Assembly: GCA_023390815.1 (NCBI GenBank)
Contig: JAEWCC010000062.1
Coordinates: forward strand, 1-42,070
Direction of reading: 5' to 3'
Source of the DNA: Bacillota bacterium
GTDB lineage: Bacteria; Bacillota; Clostridia; Christensenellales; SZUA-584
Length of the DNA: 42,070 nucleotides
The position numbers and the translations under genes are program-made. This document shows, in pieces, positions 32,927 through 40,153 of this stretch; position 1 is the stretch's first letter, and the number at the start of each line of letters is the position of its first letter. The notes under the pieces are model-generated. The model did no database searches and was not told the DNA's origin. It was given only the letters and a program-made list of their open reading frames with translations.

Positions 32927-33094
32927 TATAAAAGAAACGAAAAAAAACTTGGGAAACGGCGTTGAAAGCCATCGCAATCATATGGACGGTATGGGGCGGT
33001 TTGTATGTCGCTGCCGTGACGGTTCAGATCGCCCTTGGCACTATATAGTGATATGGGTTTAGCCGGGCGGCAGGGCAGGTGCCGTGCCTTTTTG
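32927..33094 (+). other. Possible tiny transcript with a 28-codon hydrophobic peptide
   Basis: A TGn-extended TATAAA (32927-32932), a TTG at 32962 opening a 28-codon frame (MKAIAIIWTVWGG, then a hydrophobic stretch, stop at 33046-33048), and a terminator-like hairpin with T-run (GGCA/TGCC, about 33070-33094) follow each other. The frame is open back to 32932 with a basic KKRKKTWETAL lead but without a start codon there. It could be a small membrane peptide or a decayed gene. Confidence 0.3.
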
Positions 33095-33213
33095 AGATAC
33101 TGGGAATAAGAAGAATAATGTTGCGGGGCGCTGTCTTTGGCGGCGGCGGCTGCCCGAATAGCCATAATATTTCCGGGCTTTCGCGGACATGTACGGAACC
33201 TCGGGTATTGTGG

Positions 33214-33726
33214 CTATTGAAGCCCGTCGTACCGATCCACATCGTATTTCAACAATAGCTGCGTCAGATGCTCGGCATGCCCCTTTTCCTCGTTGATGAT
33301 CGAAATCAAAGCATTCTTGATATCGTCATACGGTATCCGGGCCAGATGCTGCTCGTAGAGCACGACGGCTTCCAATTCACCTTTGATGTCTTCACGTACG
33401 TTGTTGAGAATGAGCTGTTGGTTATAGCGCGGTGCATATACCTGCATAGGCGATTTCGGGCCTTGGCTGCTGCCGATGTGTTCCTGATACGCCTGGTACT
33501 GCGCAGGGTCGTACGCGCGGAGCAGCGTAAGAATCATGCCATAGTGTTTTTTTTCGTCCGCTACGATGCTTTTCCAGACCGTATTGATGTCCTCCATGCC
33601 CGAATTGGCGATATGATCCTCATAGCCGTTGATTGCGTCGATTTCCGCGATCAATATCTCCCTGAGTTTATTGGTGTTCAAAAACGAGACGCCCTGCGGC
33701 TGTCCGAACGGATGCGTATAGCTCAA
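33214..33726 (-). CDS. Ferritin-like protein with internal duplication
   Basis: 170 residues, four-helix-bundle type di-iron protein. The two halves repeat at exact 89-residue distance: Glu28/Glu117, Tyr35-Glu36/Tyr124-Glu125, Glu58/Glu147 and His61/His150. The E...E...E-x-x-H layout is that of rubrerythrin and ferritin-like iron sites. There is no rubredoxin domain and no encapsulin-targeting gene nearby. Likely roles are iron or peroxide handling. Start TTG at 33726-33724 with AAAGGAGA upstream on the minus strand. The family name cannot be given more exactly by eye. It is the only minus-strand gene between rpsB and 40 kb. Confidence 0.75.
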   Translation of the reverse strand: MSYTHPFGQPQGVSFLNTNKLREILIAEIDAINGYEDHIANSGMEDINTVWKSIVADEKKHYGMILTLLRAYDPAQYQAYQEHIGSSQGPKSPMQVYAPRYNQQLILNNVREDIKGELEAVVLYEQHLARIPYDDIKNALISIINEEKGHAEHLTQLLLKYDVDRYDGLQ

Positions 33727-33804
33727 AGTGTATCTCCTTTATTGGCTTCCCTGATATACTATTCGCCAGATTCTGCGATATTCACATAGAAATAATCTGG
33801 CTGC

Positions 33805-34036
33805 CGGGCGGGCCCGGAGACCCGCCCCTACAGGATAGTGGAAATAGAGGGCGGTGGAGCGGGCACCTGCGCCTGCCTGACGGGCGACTAATAGTCGCCC
33901 CTACAGAGTAGCGGTACAGGTCAAAACATTTGAAAAGCAACATGCCTTCCGCAAGGCCGCCCTTGCGGAAGGTAAAACAAAAATGGGTAAGAGCGTAAAC
34001 CGCCGCTAAACGGAACGAAGTGGAGGTTAGCGGCGG
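33805..34036 (+). repeat. Modular palindromic intergenic element, copy B (upstream of plsX)
   Basis: Fills the 390 bp between the ferritin-like gene and plsX. Modules: GGGCGGG/CCCGCCC (33806-33827) followed by CCTACAGG; GGGCGACTA/TAGTCGCCC (33882-33900) followed by CTACAGAG; CCTTCCGCAAGG/CCTTGCGGAAGG (33945-33972), a perfect 12-bp repeat; ATGGG; and CCGCCGCTAA/TTAGCGGCGG (34000-34036) with GAACG-AAGTG in the loop. Order and boundary bases match copy A at 2601-2799. An additional inverted repeat GCCAGATT/AATCTGGC (33765-33801) lies just before. Confidence 0.8.
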
Positions 34037-34116
34037 AGGCGCAAGCCACAAATAATTGTTGCATTGGACATTGATTTTTTATATACTACCTTTGTATTCT
34101 AAAAGGTGGTGAGTAT

Positions 34117-35133
34117 GTGAAGGTCATCGTGGACGCTATGGGCGGCGATCATGCGCCGCAGGCAATCGTGGAAGGATGTGCGCTCGCGCTGCATGAACTG
34201 CCGGATATGCATATCACGCTGGTTGGCCGAAGGGACGCCATACTTGCCGAACTCGAAAAAAACGATTATGACGAAAAACGCATAAATATAGTGGATGCGG
34301 CGGAAGTTATAGATATGGCTGAGCCGCCGGTGGAAGCGATTCGCAAGAAGAAGAACTCTTCGCTTGTAAAAGGGCTGGAGTTGCTGCGCGACGGCGAGGG
34401 AGAGGTATTTATCACGGCGGGCAGTACGGGCGCGACCATTGCGGGCGCAACGCTGATTGTGAAGCGTCTGCCGGGCGTGAAGCGGCCAGCTCTCGCGCCA
34501 ATGCTGCCGACCAAGGCCGGAACCAAGGCGCTGCTGATCGACTGCGGCGCGAATGCGGAGTGCCGCCCGTCATATTTGGCGCAGTTTGCGCTGATGGGCA
34601 GCATATACATGGAGAAGGTGGAGGGCGTAAAAACGCCCCGCGTCGGCTTGATCAACAATGGCTCGGAGGCCGAGAAGGGCAACGAGCTCACCAAGGCGGC
34701 CTACAAGCTGATCCAGACGATGCCGGTGAATTTCGTGGGCAACGCAGAAGGGCGCGATCTCGTTTCCGGGGAGTACGACGTGCTCGTGTGCGACGGCTTT
34801 ACAGGTAATGTGGTATTGAAATATACGGAAGGTCTCGCGGATGCGCTGCTTTCCATGCTGAAAAAAGAACTTAAGGCCACGATGCGCACCAAGGTCGGCG
34901 CAGCAGTGGCAATGCCCGCGTTCAAGCGGTTTAAAAAAGAGATGGACTATACCGAATACGGCGGCGCGCTGCTTTTGGGTGTGCGCGGGGGCGTGGTAAA
35001 GGCGCACGGTTCATCCAATGCCAAGGCCATCAAAAGTACGTTGCGACAGGCGGCCGGGTTTATAGGCGGCGATGTCGTCAATGTGATAAAACAAGAGATC
35101 TCAAAAGTCGCTTTGGATGACGAAAACGATTGA
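34117..35133 (+). CDS. plsX: Phosphate acyltransferase PlsX
   Basis: Makes acyl-phosphate from acyl-ACP for phospholipid synthesis by the PlsX/PlsY route. 338 residues, normal length. It begins MKVIVDAMGGDHAPQAIVEG and has the family segments VFITAGSTGATIAGA, ALAPMLPTK, LIDCGANAECRP, YDVLVCDGFTGNVVLK and EYGGALLLGVRG. Start GTG 34117 with AAAAGGTGGTGAG upstream. TTGCAT (34059-34064) and TATACT (34082-34087) with 17-bp spacing form a possible promoter at the edge of the repeat element. acpP follows after 16 bp. Confidence 0.96.
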   Translation: MKVIVDAMGGDHAPQAIVEGCALALHELPDMHITLVGRRDAILAELEKNDYDEKRINIVDAAEVIDMAEPPVEAIRKKKNSSLVKGLELLRDGEGEVFITAGSTGATIAGATLIVKRLPGVKRPALAPMLPTKAGTKALLIDCGANAECRPSYLAQFALMGSIYMEKVEGVKTPRVGLINNGSEAEKGNELTKAAYKLIQTMPVNFVGNAEGRDLVSGEYDVLVCDGFTGNVVLKYTEGLADALLSMLKKELKATMRTKVGAAVAMPAFKRFKKEMDYTEYGGALLLGVRGGVVKAHGSSNAKAIKSTLRQAAGFIGGDVVNVIKQEISKVALDDEND

Positions 35134-35149
35134 TTACAGGAGGCGCACC

Positions 35150-35386
35150 ATGGTATTTGAAAAGGTGAGGAAGATTTTATCGGATCAGCTGGAGATCGAC
35201 GAGGACATAATCACGATGGATTCTGACCTCGTAGAGGATTTAAAAGCGGATTCGCTCGCGATCGTCGAACTCATCATGGATCTGGAGCAGGAATTCGATC
35301 TGGATATCCCCGACGAGGAATTGCCCAAAGTGGTTACCGTCAAGGATGTCGTCACTTACATTGAAAAGAACGTTGGAGGATATTAA
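35150..35386 (+). CDS. acpP: Acyl carrier protein
   Basis: 78 residues, highly acidic. DSLAIVEL holds Ser35, the 4'-phosphopantetheine site; the flanking DLVEDLKA and EEFD-like (EQEFDLDIPDEE) segments are standard. AGGAGG (35138-35143) precedes ATG 35150. The upstream in-frame ATG at 35117 overlaps plsX and is rejected. The carrier feeds acyl chains to PlsX next door. Confidence 0.96.
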   Translation: MVFEKVRKILSDQLEIDEDIITMDSDLVEDLKADSLAIVELIMDLEQEFDLDIPDEELPKVVTVKDVVTYIEKNVGGY

Positions 35387-35393
35387 GCAGAAC

Positions 35394-35475
35394 AAGGCAG
35401 TGCAGACGCGCATTTAACCTGCGGGGATTCTAAAAGGATCGCAGCAGCGGCGATGGCGGCACGCATCTGCCTTTT
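35394..35475 (+). promoter_or_regulatory. Long hairpin between acpP and rnc
   Basis: AAGGCAGTGC (35394-35403) pairs with GCA-T-CTGCCTT (35463-35473, one bulge), followed by TTTT. Inside, CTGCG (35419-35423) pairs with CGCAG (35440-35444). It may end acpP transcripts, or be a double-stranded RNase III target controlling rnc, as known for rnc leaders in enterobacteria. Confidence 0.45.
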
Positions 35476-35489
35476 GCTTTATAACTGGG

Positions 35490-36167
35490 ATGGATCACGC
35501 TGATTTTTCCGGGCTGGAAGAGCGCATTGCGTACACGTTTTCCGACAAGGCACTGCTGGAGCATGCGTTTATGCATGCCTCGGCGGATACCGGGGAGAGC
35601 TATGATCGGCTCGAGTTTTTAGGCGACGCCGTACTCGAACTGATCATCAGTGAGACCGTATATACGCAAAAGCCCGAATTCACCGAAGGGCAGCTGACGA
35701 AGAGCCGGGCGGCGCTTGTGAGCGAGGTATCGCTCGCTGAAGCGGCACGGGCACTGGGCCTTTCCGAGTATCTGATACTCGGAAAAGGGGAGCGCAGTTC
35801 CGGCGGTATGGATAAGCCCTCGATTCTCGCCGACGTGGTCGAAGCCATGATCGGCGCGGTGTATCTGGACGGCGGCCTCGAAGCCGCCAAAGCGCTTGTA
35901 TTGCGCATACTGGAGCCGCGTATCGGGGAAGTGCTCTCGGGCGGGGGCATCCGTGATTATAAAACACGGCTGCAGGAACGCTGCCACAAGCAAGGCGTCA
36001 GCGATATCCGCTATGTCGTATACAAAGAAGAAGGACCGCCGCACGATCGTACCTTTTATGTGAAGCTGCTGATCGGCGGACAGGAAGCCGCGCAAGGCAA
36101 AGGACGTTCTAAAAAGGCTGCGGAGCAAAAAGCGGCACGGCAAGCCTATATGGAAGTGCAGGAGTAA
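35490..36167 (+). CDS. rnc: Ribonuclease III
   Basis: Double-strand-specific endoribonuclease for rRNA and mRNA processing. 225 residues. The catalytic signature is YDRLEFLGDAVLELIISE, with the second acidic site ILADVVEAMIGAVYLDGG. The dsRNA-binding domain starts DYKTRLQERCHKQG and ends KGRSKKAAEQKAARQAY. The start ATG 35490 has only a weak GGG upstream, so translation may be low or depend on the leader structure. In many Bacillota smc and ftsY follow; here glyA follows after 11 bp. Confidence 0.96.
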   Translation: MDHADFSGLEERIAYTFSDKALLEHAFMHASADTGESYDRLEFLGDAVLELIISETVYTQKPEFTEGQLTKSRAALVSEVSLAEAARALGLSEYLILGKGERSSGGMDKPSILADVVEAMIGAVYLDGGLEAAKALVLRILEPRIGEVLSGGGIRDYKTRLQERCHKQGVSDIRYVVYKEEGPPHDRTFYVKLLIGGQEAAQGKGRSKKAAEQKAARQAYMEVQE

Positions 36168-36178
36168 AGGGGGCAGAC

Positions 36179-37417
36179 ATGCTGGATTTTTCAAAGGTAC
36201 GGACGGCGGACGAGGCGGTATATGCCGCGATGATGGATGAACTTAATCGCCAGCAGAGCAACATCGAACTGATCGCGTCCGAGAACTTCGTCTCGGAGGC
36301 GGTGATGAACGCGATGGGTTCTCATCTGACCAACAAATACGCGGAAGGATATCCGGGCAAGCGGTATTACGGCGGCTGCGAGTACGTGGACGTTGTGGAA
36401 ACGCTCGCCATTGAGCGCGCCAAGGCGCTGTTCGGCGCGGAGTTCGCGAACGTACAGCCGCATTCGGGCGCGCAGGCCAATACGGCTGTATATTTCGCCA
36501 TGCTGAACCCGGGGGACACCATCCTTGGCATGAACCTCGCGCACGGCGGGCATTTAACGCACGGCAGCCCGGTTAACTTGTCGGGCAAGTATTTCAACAT
36601 CATACCGTACGGTGTACGTAGCGACACGGAGCGCATCGACTACGACGAACTCCGCAGCCTCGCTTTGCAGCACAAGCCCAAGATGATCGTCGCGGGCGCG
36701 AGCGCGTACCCGAGAGCCATCGACTTTAAGAAGTTCCGCGAGATCGCCGACGAGGCGGGCGCGCTGCTGATGGTCGATATGGCGCATATCGCGGGATTGG
36801 TTGCGGCGGGCGTACACGAGAGCCCGGTGCCGTATGCCGATTTCGTCACCACCACCACGCACAAAACGCTGCGCGGGCCGAGAGGCGGCATGATCCTGTG
36901 CCGCGAACAGTACGGCGCGGCGATCAATAAAGCCATATTCCCCGGCACGCAGGGCGGCCCGCTGATGCACGTCATCGCGGCCAAGGCCGTGTGCTTCCTC
37001 GAAGCCGCGTCGGACGAGTTCAAGACGTATCAGCGCAGCATCGTATCCAACGCGAAGGCGCTTGCGGAGTCGCTCATGAAAAACGGCATCCGTCTCGTAT
37101 CGAACGGCACGGATAACCACCTGATGCTGCTCGACCTCACGGAAAAGGGCATCACGGGTAAGGAACTGGAAGCGCTGCTCGGCAAGGCGAACATCACTGT
37201 CAACAAGAACGCCATCCCGTTCGACAAGCAGAGTCCGTTCATTACGAGCGGTATTCGCATCGGCACACCCGCTGTGACGACGCGCGGCATGGACGAGGCC
37301 GACATGGGTGAGATTGGCGCATGGATCGCCGACATCGTGACGCGGCGTGAAGCGGCGGTGGACGAGGTGCGCGCGAAGGTGCTTTCGCTTTGCGAAAAGA
37401 GGCCGCTTTACCGCTGA
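36179..37417 (+). CDS. glyA: Serine hydroxymethyltransferase
   Basis: PLP enzyme that interconverts serine and glycine and loads tetrahydrofolate with one-carbon units. 412 residues. It has NIELIASENFVSEAVMNAMGS, YAEGYPGKRYYGGCEYVD, and the PLP lysine Lys229 in TTTTHKTLRGPRGG. C-terminal VNKNAIPFD and SGIRIGTPAVTTRGM are standard. AAAGGGGG precedes ATG 36179, and the short gap to rnc suggests co-transcription. No clear terminator follows before the next promoter. Confidence 0.97.
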   Translation: MLDFSKVRTADEAVYAAMMDELNRQQSNIELIASENFVSEAVMNAMGSHLTNKYAEGYPGKRYYGGCEYVDVVETLAIERAKALFGAEFANVQPHSGAQANTAVYFAMLNPGDTILGMNLAHGGHLTHGSPVNLSGKYFNIIPYGVRSDTERIDYDELRSLALQHKPKMIVAGASAYPRAIDFKKFREIADEAGALLMVDMAHIAGLVAAGVHESPVPYADFVTTTTHKTLRGPRGGMILCREQYGAAINKAIFPGTQGGPLMHVIAAKAVCFLEAASDEFKTYQRSIVSNAKALAESLMKNGIRLVSNGTDNHLMLLDLTEKGITGKELEALLGKANITVNKNAIPFDKQSPFITSGIRIGTPAVTTRGMDEADMGEIGAWIADIVTRREAAVDEVRAKVLSLCEKRPLYR

Positions 37418-37439
37418 AAACCGGAAATTCGCCCAACTG

Positions 37440-37472
37440 TTTACACCACGTACACAAACACTGTGATATACT
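37440..37472 (+). promoter_or_regulatory. Promoter of the PstS-like lipoprotein gene
   Basis: TATACT (37467-37472) with TGn extension (TGA). TTTACA (37440-37445) is a possible -35, but the 21-bp spacer is long. Confidence 0.5.
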
Positions 37473-37503
37473 ATGCCGGAAAGATGAGCATCGGGAGGAA
37501 CCT

Positions 37504-38382
37504 ATGAAAAAGCTTGTGATATTGGCGCTGGCCGCCTGCATGATGGTCGCGATGACCGCCTGCGGAACCGGCGCAACGACGGAACCCACGCCCACGGTAG
37601 CGCCCACACCGACCGCCACGCCCGCACCCGTAGATTTGACATTCTCCGGCGCTAAAGTAAGTGTAGGCAATGCGGTGAACGACCTCGCGACCGCGTATAT
37701 GGAGAAAACCGGACTGAACCTGCAATGGAAGCGCACCACCGCAGGCACCGCCATGGCTTATACCCTCGCGGACAAAACAGACATCGCTTTGTTGTCCCGC
37801 GAGCTTAAGGAAGAGGAACTGGCGATCTATGATAACTTGAAATCCACGCTGCTGTGCACCGAAGCCGTCGCAATCGTCGCGGGCTCCGACTGCCCGGTGG
37901 ACGACATCACGACCGATCAGCTGAAGCAGATTTTTAACGGCGACATCACCGACTGGGCGGACCTCGGCGGAAGCGGGGAGATTGCCGTTTATGCGATGAG
38001 CAATGAAGGCTCCACGGGCGACGCGTTCCAGACGCTGGTGCTGGGCCGCGACGAAACGGGCACTCAGGTCACGCTGGATGAGTCGGTATTAAGTCTTGTC
38101 GACACCGCCGCGGACATGGGCGGCATCGTAGAAGGCAACCCGCTCACGATCGGCTTCATGCCGCTTTCGCTGGCGGACGATTACAATGTAAAGGTATTGA
38201 AGGTGGACGGCAAGGCAGCGACCGAATCCGCGGTCAAAGCCGGTACGTATCCGATCTTCCGCAATTTCTATATGGTCACGACCGGCGAGGTATCGGATAA
38301 GGCGCAGGCGTTTATCGACTACTGCACGACCGACAGCGCCGCGCAGGATATCCTCAAAACGCAGGGATACATCCTGCCGTAA
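37504..38382 (+). CDS. PstS-like substrate-binding lipoprotein
   Basis: 292 residues from ATG 37504 (GGGAGGA upstream). Signal peptide with lipobox ending MTAC, Cys20 as the lipidated residue. A Pro/Thr-rich linker (TEPTPTVAPTPTATPAPV, about 26-43) leads to a periplasmic-binding-protein type II fold of the PstS superfamily: DIALLSRELKEEEL, TTDQLKQIFNGDITDW, SNEGSTGDAFQTLV. These match phosphate-binding proteins in layout, but the linked phosphate site residues cannot be confirmed by eye. No pstCAB genes follow, so it is an orphan receptor here. A terminator closes it. Confidence 0.85.
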   Translation: MKKLVILALAACMMVAMTACGTGATTEPTPTVAPTPTATPAPVDLTFSGAKVSVGNAVNDLATAYMEKTGLNLQWKRTTAGTAMAYTLADKTDIALLSRELKEEELAIYDNLKSTLLCTEAVAIVAGSDCPVDDITTDQLKQIFNGDITDWADLGGSGEIAVYAMSNEGSTGDAFQTLVLGRDETGTQVTLDESVLSLVDTAADMGGIVEGNPLTIGFMPLSLADDYNVKVLKVDGKAATESAVKAGTYPIFRNFYMVTTGEVSDKAQAFIDYCTTDSAAQDILKTQGYILP

Positions 38383-38411
38383 GCGTCCGGAAAACGAATA
38401 CAAACGCAGCG

Positions 38412-38440
38412 TGTGGGCGATGAGAATCGCCCACATTTCT
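38412..38440 (+). terminator. Intrinsic terminator after the lipoprotein gene
   Basis: TGTGGGCGAT (38412-38421) and ATCGCCCACA (38426-38435), perfect 10-bp stem, loop GAGA, then TTTCT. Confidence 0.88.
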
Positions 38441-38459
38441 ATATACGGAGTTTTAATGC

Positions 38460-39011
38460 ATGACGGAGAGTATTGTAACTGACAAAACCATATATTCCGG
38501 CAAACCGGACGCTATGGGGCGGCTGCCAAAGGAGATGGCGTCCTACGGGCTGCTGGACAGCCTCGGCATCGCCTACCGCAGGCTGGATCACGGCCCGGCG
38601 ATGAGCGTCGCGGACTGTGAAGTGGTCGAAAAGCTGCTCGGCATCGAGATCAGCAAGAACCTGCTGCTCAAGAACACGCGCGGGGAGCTTTTTATGCTGA
38701 TGATGCCGGTCGGTAAGCGCTTTGACTCGTCCGCGGTGTCGCGGCAGGTCGGTTCCACGCGGCTGTCCTTCACAGACGCGCTGACGATGGAGCAGGCAGT
38801 GAACATCACACCGGGATCGCTCAGCGTGCTGGGGCTGCTGTACGATACCGCACACCGGGTACGGCTGCTCATCGACCGGGACATACTGCGGTATGAGTAT
38901 TTCGGCTGCCACCCGTGCGTGAATACGACCAGCCTGAAAATTAAGATGGACGATCTGCTGGGCAAGTTTCTTCCCTACACGGGGCATGAGCCAACGATTG
39001 TGGAGCTTTAA
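38460..39011 (+). CDS. ProX/YbaK-type prolyl-tRNA editing protein
   Basis: 183 residues. It belongs to the free-standing editing-domain superfamily (YbaK/ProXp/PrdX) that removes wrongly attached amino acids such as Ala or Cys from tRNA-Pro. Seen: a helical N terminus, then NLLLKNTRGELFMLMMPVGKR, with the conserved Lys in SKNLLLKN, then PGSLSVLGLLYDTAHRVRLLIDRD and FGCHPCVNTTSLKIK, close to PrdX-like proteins. GGAG lies 10 nt before ATG 38460. It stands between two terminators, thus monocistronic. The exact substrate is not decided. Confidence 0.85.
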   Translation: MTESIVTDKTIYSGKPDAMGRLPKEMASYGLLDSLGIAYRRLDHGPAMSVADCEVVEKLLGIEISKNLLLKNTRGELFMLMMPVGKRFDSSAVSRQVGSTRLSFTDALTMEQAVNITPGSLSVLGLLYDTAHRVRLLIDRDILRYEYFGCHPCVNTTSLKIKMDDLLGKFLPYTGHEPTIVEL

Positions 39012-39142
39012 AAGCGGGGGGCGGTATGGACGACCCGATGCTGCGGGAGTCGTACTGTATACTTGCGAGTTCGTGGTCGAGACATCTACGGGCGGGATGG
39101 CTTTTGGCATTAAGGAAAGGGAATAGCTTAAATGATAGAATG

Positions 39143-39162
39143 AGGAGCGAGACGCTCCTTTT
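39143..39162 (+). terminator. Intrinsic terminator downstream of the editing protein gene
   Basis: AGGAGCG (39143-39149) and CGCTCCT (39153-39159), AGA loop, T-run. Confidence 0.75.
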
Positions 39163-39325
39163 CCTTCTCAAGGGAACGTGCTCCGTTCGGGCATGATTTG
39201 AAGCGGGGTTATGATAAATTCATACGATATTTAGTATATATAGCGGAGGATAAATCAAATTATAGTGTTTTTGCCCTGAATAATGAACAAATTATGAATG
39301 GAATGTAAACCTTATAAGGCGTTTC

Positions 39326-39355
39326 TTGATGTTGCGTTAGCCATAGTGGTATATT
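39326..39355 (+). promoter_or_regulatory. Promoter of the small orphan gene at 39395
   Basis: TTGATG (39326-39331) and TATATT (39350-39355) with an 18-bp spacer; the -10 is preceded by TGG, a TGn extension. Confidence 0.65.
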
Positions 39356-39394
39356 ACAAGCTGCGCAAAAATAACCAATAAAGGAGACTTGCCT

Positions 39395-39628
39395 ATGGTG
39401 AAGATGAAAACATTTGTATCCTCTGAAAACATGAATCTGATGGTATTGATGGGTAGAGAAATCGAAGTACATGAGCAGATACTTAGAACTAATGCAAAGA
39501 TACTAAGTCATATCACCTGTCAAAGAGAGAACGAAGCTACAGCCATAGCGGTTTGTAGATTACCAGCGATGGAGAGACACAAGGATTACGTTGTGCTTAA
39601 CGATAGAGTTGTATTTAGGCCGCATTAA
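39395..39628 (+). CDS. Small orphan protein in AT-rich islet
   Basis: 77 residues from ATG 39395, with AAGGAG (39381-39386) eight bases upstream. Not recognised. It is soluble, without signal peptide or membrane helix. It is Met-rich at the N terminus (MVKMKTFVSSENMNLMVLMG), followed by a likely helix and a C-terminal DYVVLNDRVVFRPH that looks like two beta strands. It has a promoter and a strong ribosome site. Its stop codon lies in the loop of the following terminator. Base composition is clearly lower in GC than the neighbours, a hint of transfer. Confidence 0.6.
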   Translation: MVKMKTFVSSENMNLMVLMGREIEVHEQILRTNAKILSHITCQRENEATAIAVCRLPAMERHKDYVVLNDRVVFRPH

Positions 39629-39647
39629 AAGCGGCCTTCACAATTTT
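39617..39647 (+). terminator. Terminator overlapping the end of the small orphan gene
   Basis: AGGCCGC (39617-39623) and GCGGCCT (39631-39637) enclose the TAA stop in the loop. The T-run (39643-39647) is six bases away, so it may be weak. Confidence 0.6.
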
Positions 39648-39680
39648 TCCAACGTGCAAGCTGGCTAAAATATATAGGTA

Positions 39681-39709
39681 TTGATTAGGCATGCAATTTT
39701 AAGTATAAT
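39681..39709 (+). promoter_or_regulatory. Promoter of the small membrane protein gene at 39814
   Basis: TTGATT (39681-39686), 17-bp spacer, TATAAT (39704-39709). This leaves a leader of about 98 nt, which is AT-rich and contains no recognised riboswitch. Confidence 0.75.
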
Positions 39710-39813
39710 ACATATAGTATGAAATAGCTGCTACATGTTATCAACACATACTACTACTGCTACTTCTATATAACTTACTAGTGTAACCGGTAAAGGGAAA
39801 AGTAAAGGAATAG

Positions 39814-40029
39814 ATGAAGAAGATTAATGTAGTTTGTGTTTCGTTTTTTATCCAAAGAAACATCTATGTAGTTTCTGAACAGTCAAGAATCAAAAAGAAA
39901 CCCAAGACAGTTTACAGAAAGGCCATGGATAAGGTACGCAATCTTGAAGGTGACGTTACTGCAATTGTGAAACTAATCGGTTATGCAATATTTCTTTATG
40001 GGCTTTTAAAGGCTATAGGTGTATGGTAA
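39814..40029 (+). CDS. Small protein with C-terminal membrane helix, AT-rich islet
   Basis: 71 residues; AAAGGAATAG just before ATG 39814. Not recognised. A hydrophobic N-terminal strand (INVVCVSFFI) is followed by a basic middle (RIKKKPKTVYRKAMDKVR) and a C-terminal hydrophobic helix (IVKLIGYAIFLYGLLKAIG). This could be a tail-anchored peptide or a membrane-active peptide such as a toxin or signalling peptide. Nothing further supports a function. It has its own promoter and low GC like the preceding gene. Confidence 0.55.
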   Translation: MKKINVVCVSFFIQRNIYVVSEQSRIKKKPKTVYRKAMDKVRNLEGDVTAIVKLIGYAIFLYGLLKAIGVW

Positions 40030-40099
40030 TTGATCTCACCAAAGATAATGAATAATGGTATATTGGATAAAGGGATTACTACAGCCGACACGCCGTTAT

Positions 40100-40131
40100 A
40101 AAAAAGCCGCAGCGCGGTAGCCGCGTGCGGC
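40100..40131 (-). terminator. Terminator of the GntR-ABC operon (minus strand)
   Basis: On the minus strand GCCGCACGCGG and CCGCG-C-TGCGGC form a long stem (40106-40131, one bulge, TAG/CTA loop) followed by six T (40105-40100). Confidence 0.88.
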
Positions 40132-40153
40132 CTGTGTAGTGTCGATATGACGG

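Larger units (their letters stand above)
39012..39394. other. Non-coding space with terminator and promoter before the small orphan gene
   Basis: Holds the hairpin AGGAGCG/CGCTCCT with T-tail (39143-39162), an AGCGGAGG Shine-Dalgarno-like site at about 39242-39249 with no start codon in reach, and the promoter TTGATG (39326-39331)-18 bp-TATATT (39350-39355, TGn-extended). DNA becomes AT-rich from about 39200. No gene found. Confidence 0.55.

Noticed and set aside
33024..33242. Minus-strand frame behind the ferritin-like gene
   Set aside because: Proline-rich product without similarity; it overlaps the end of the ferritin-like gene and a terminator-like hairpin.
37390..37503. Upstream extension of the lipoprotein gene
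   Set aside because: It would bury the signal peptide and lipobox, and it overlaps the end of glyA.
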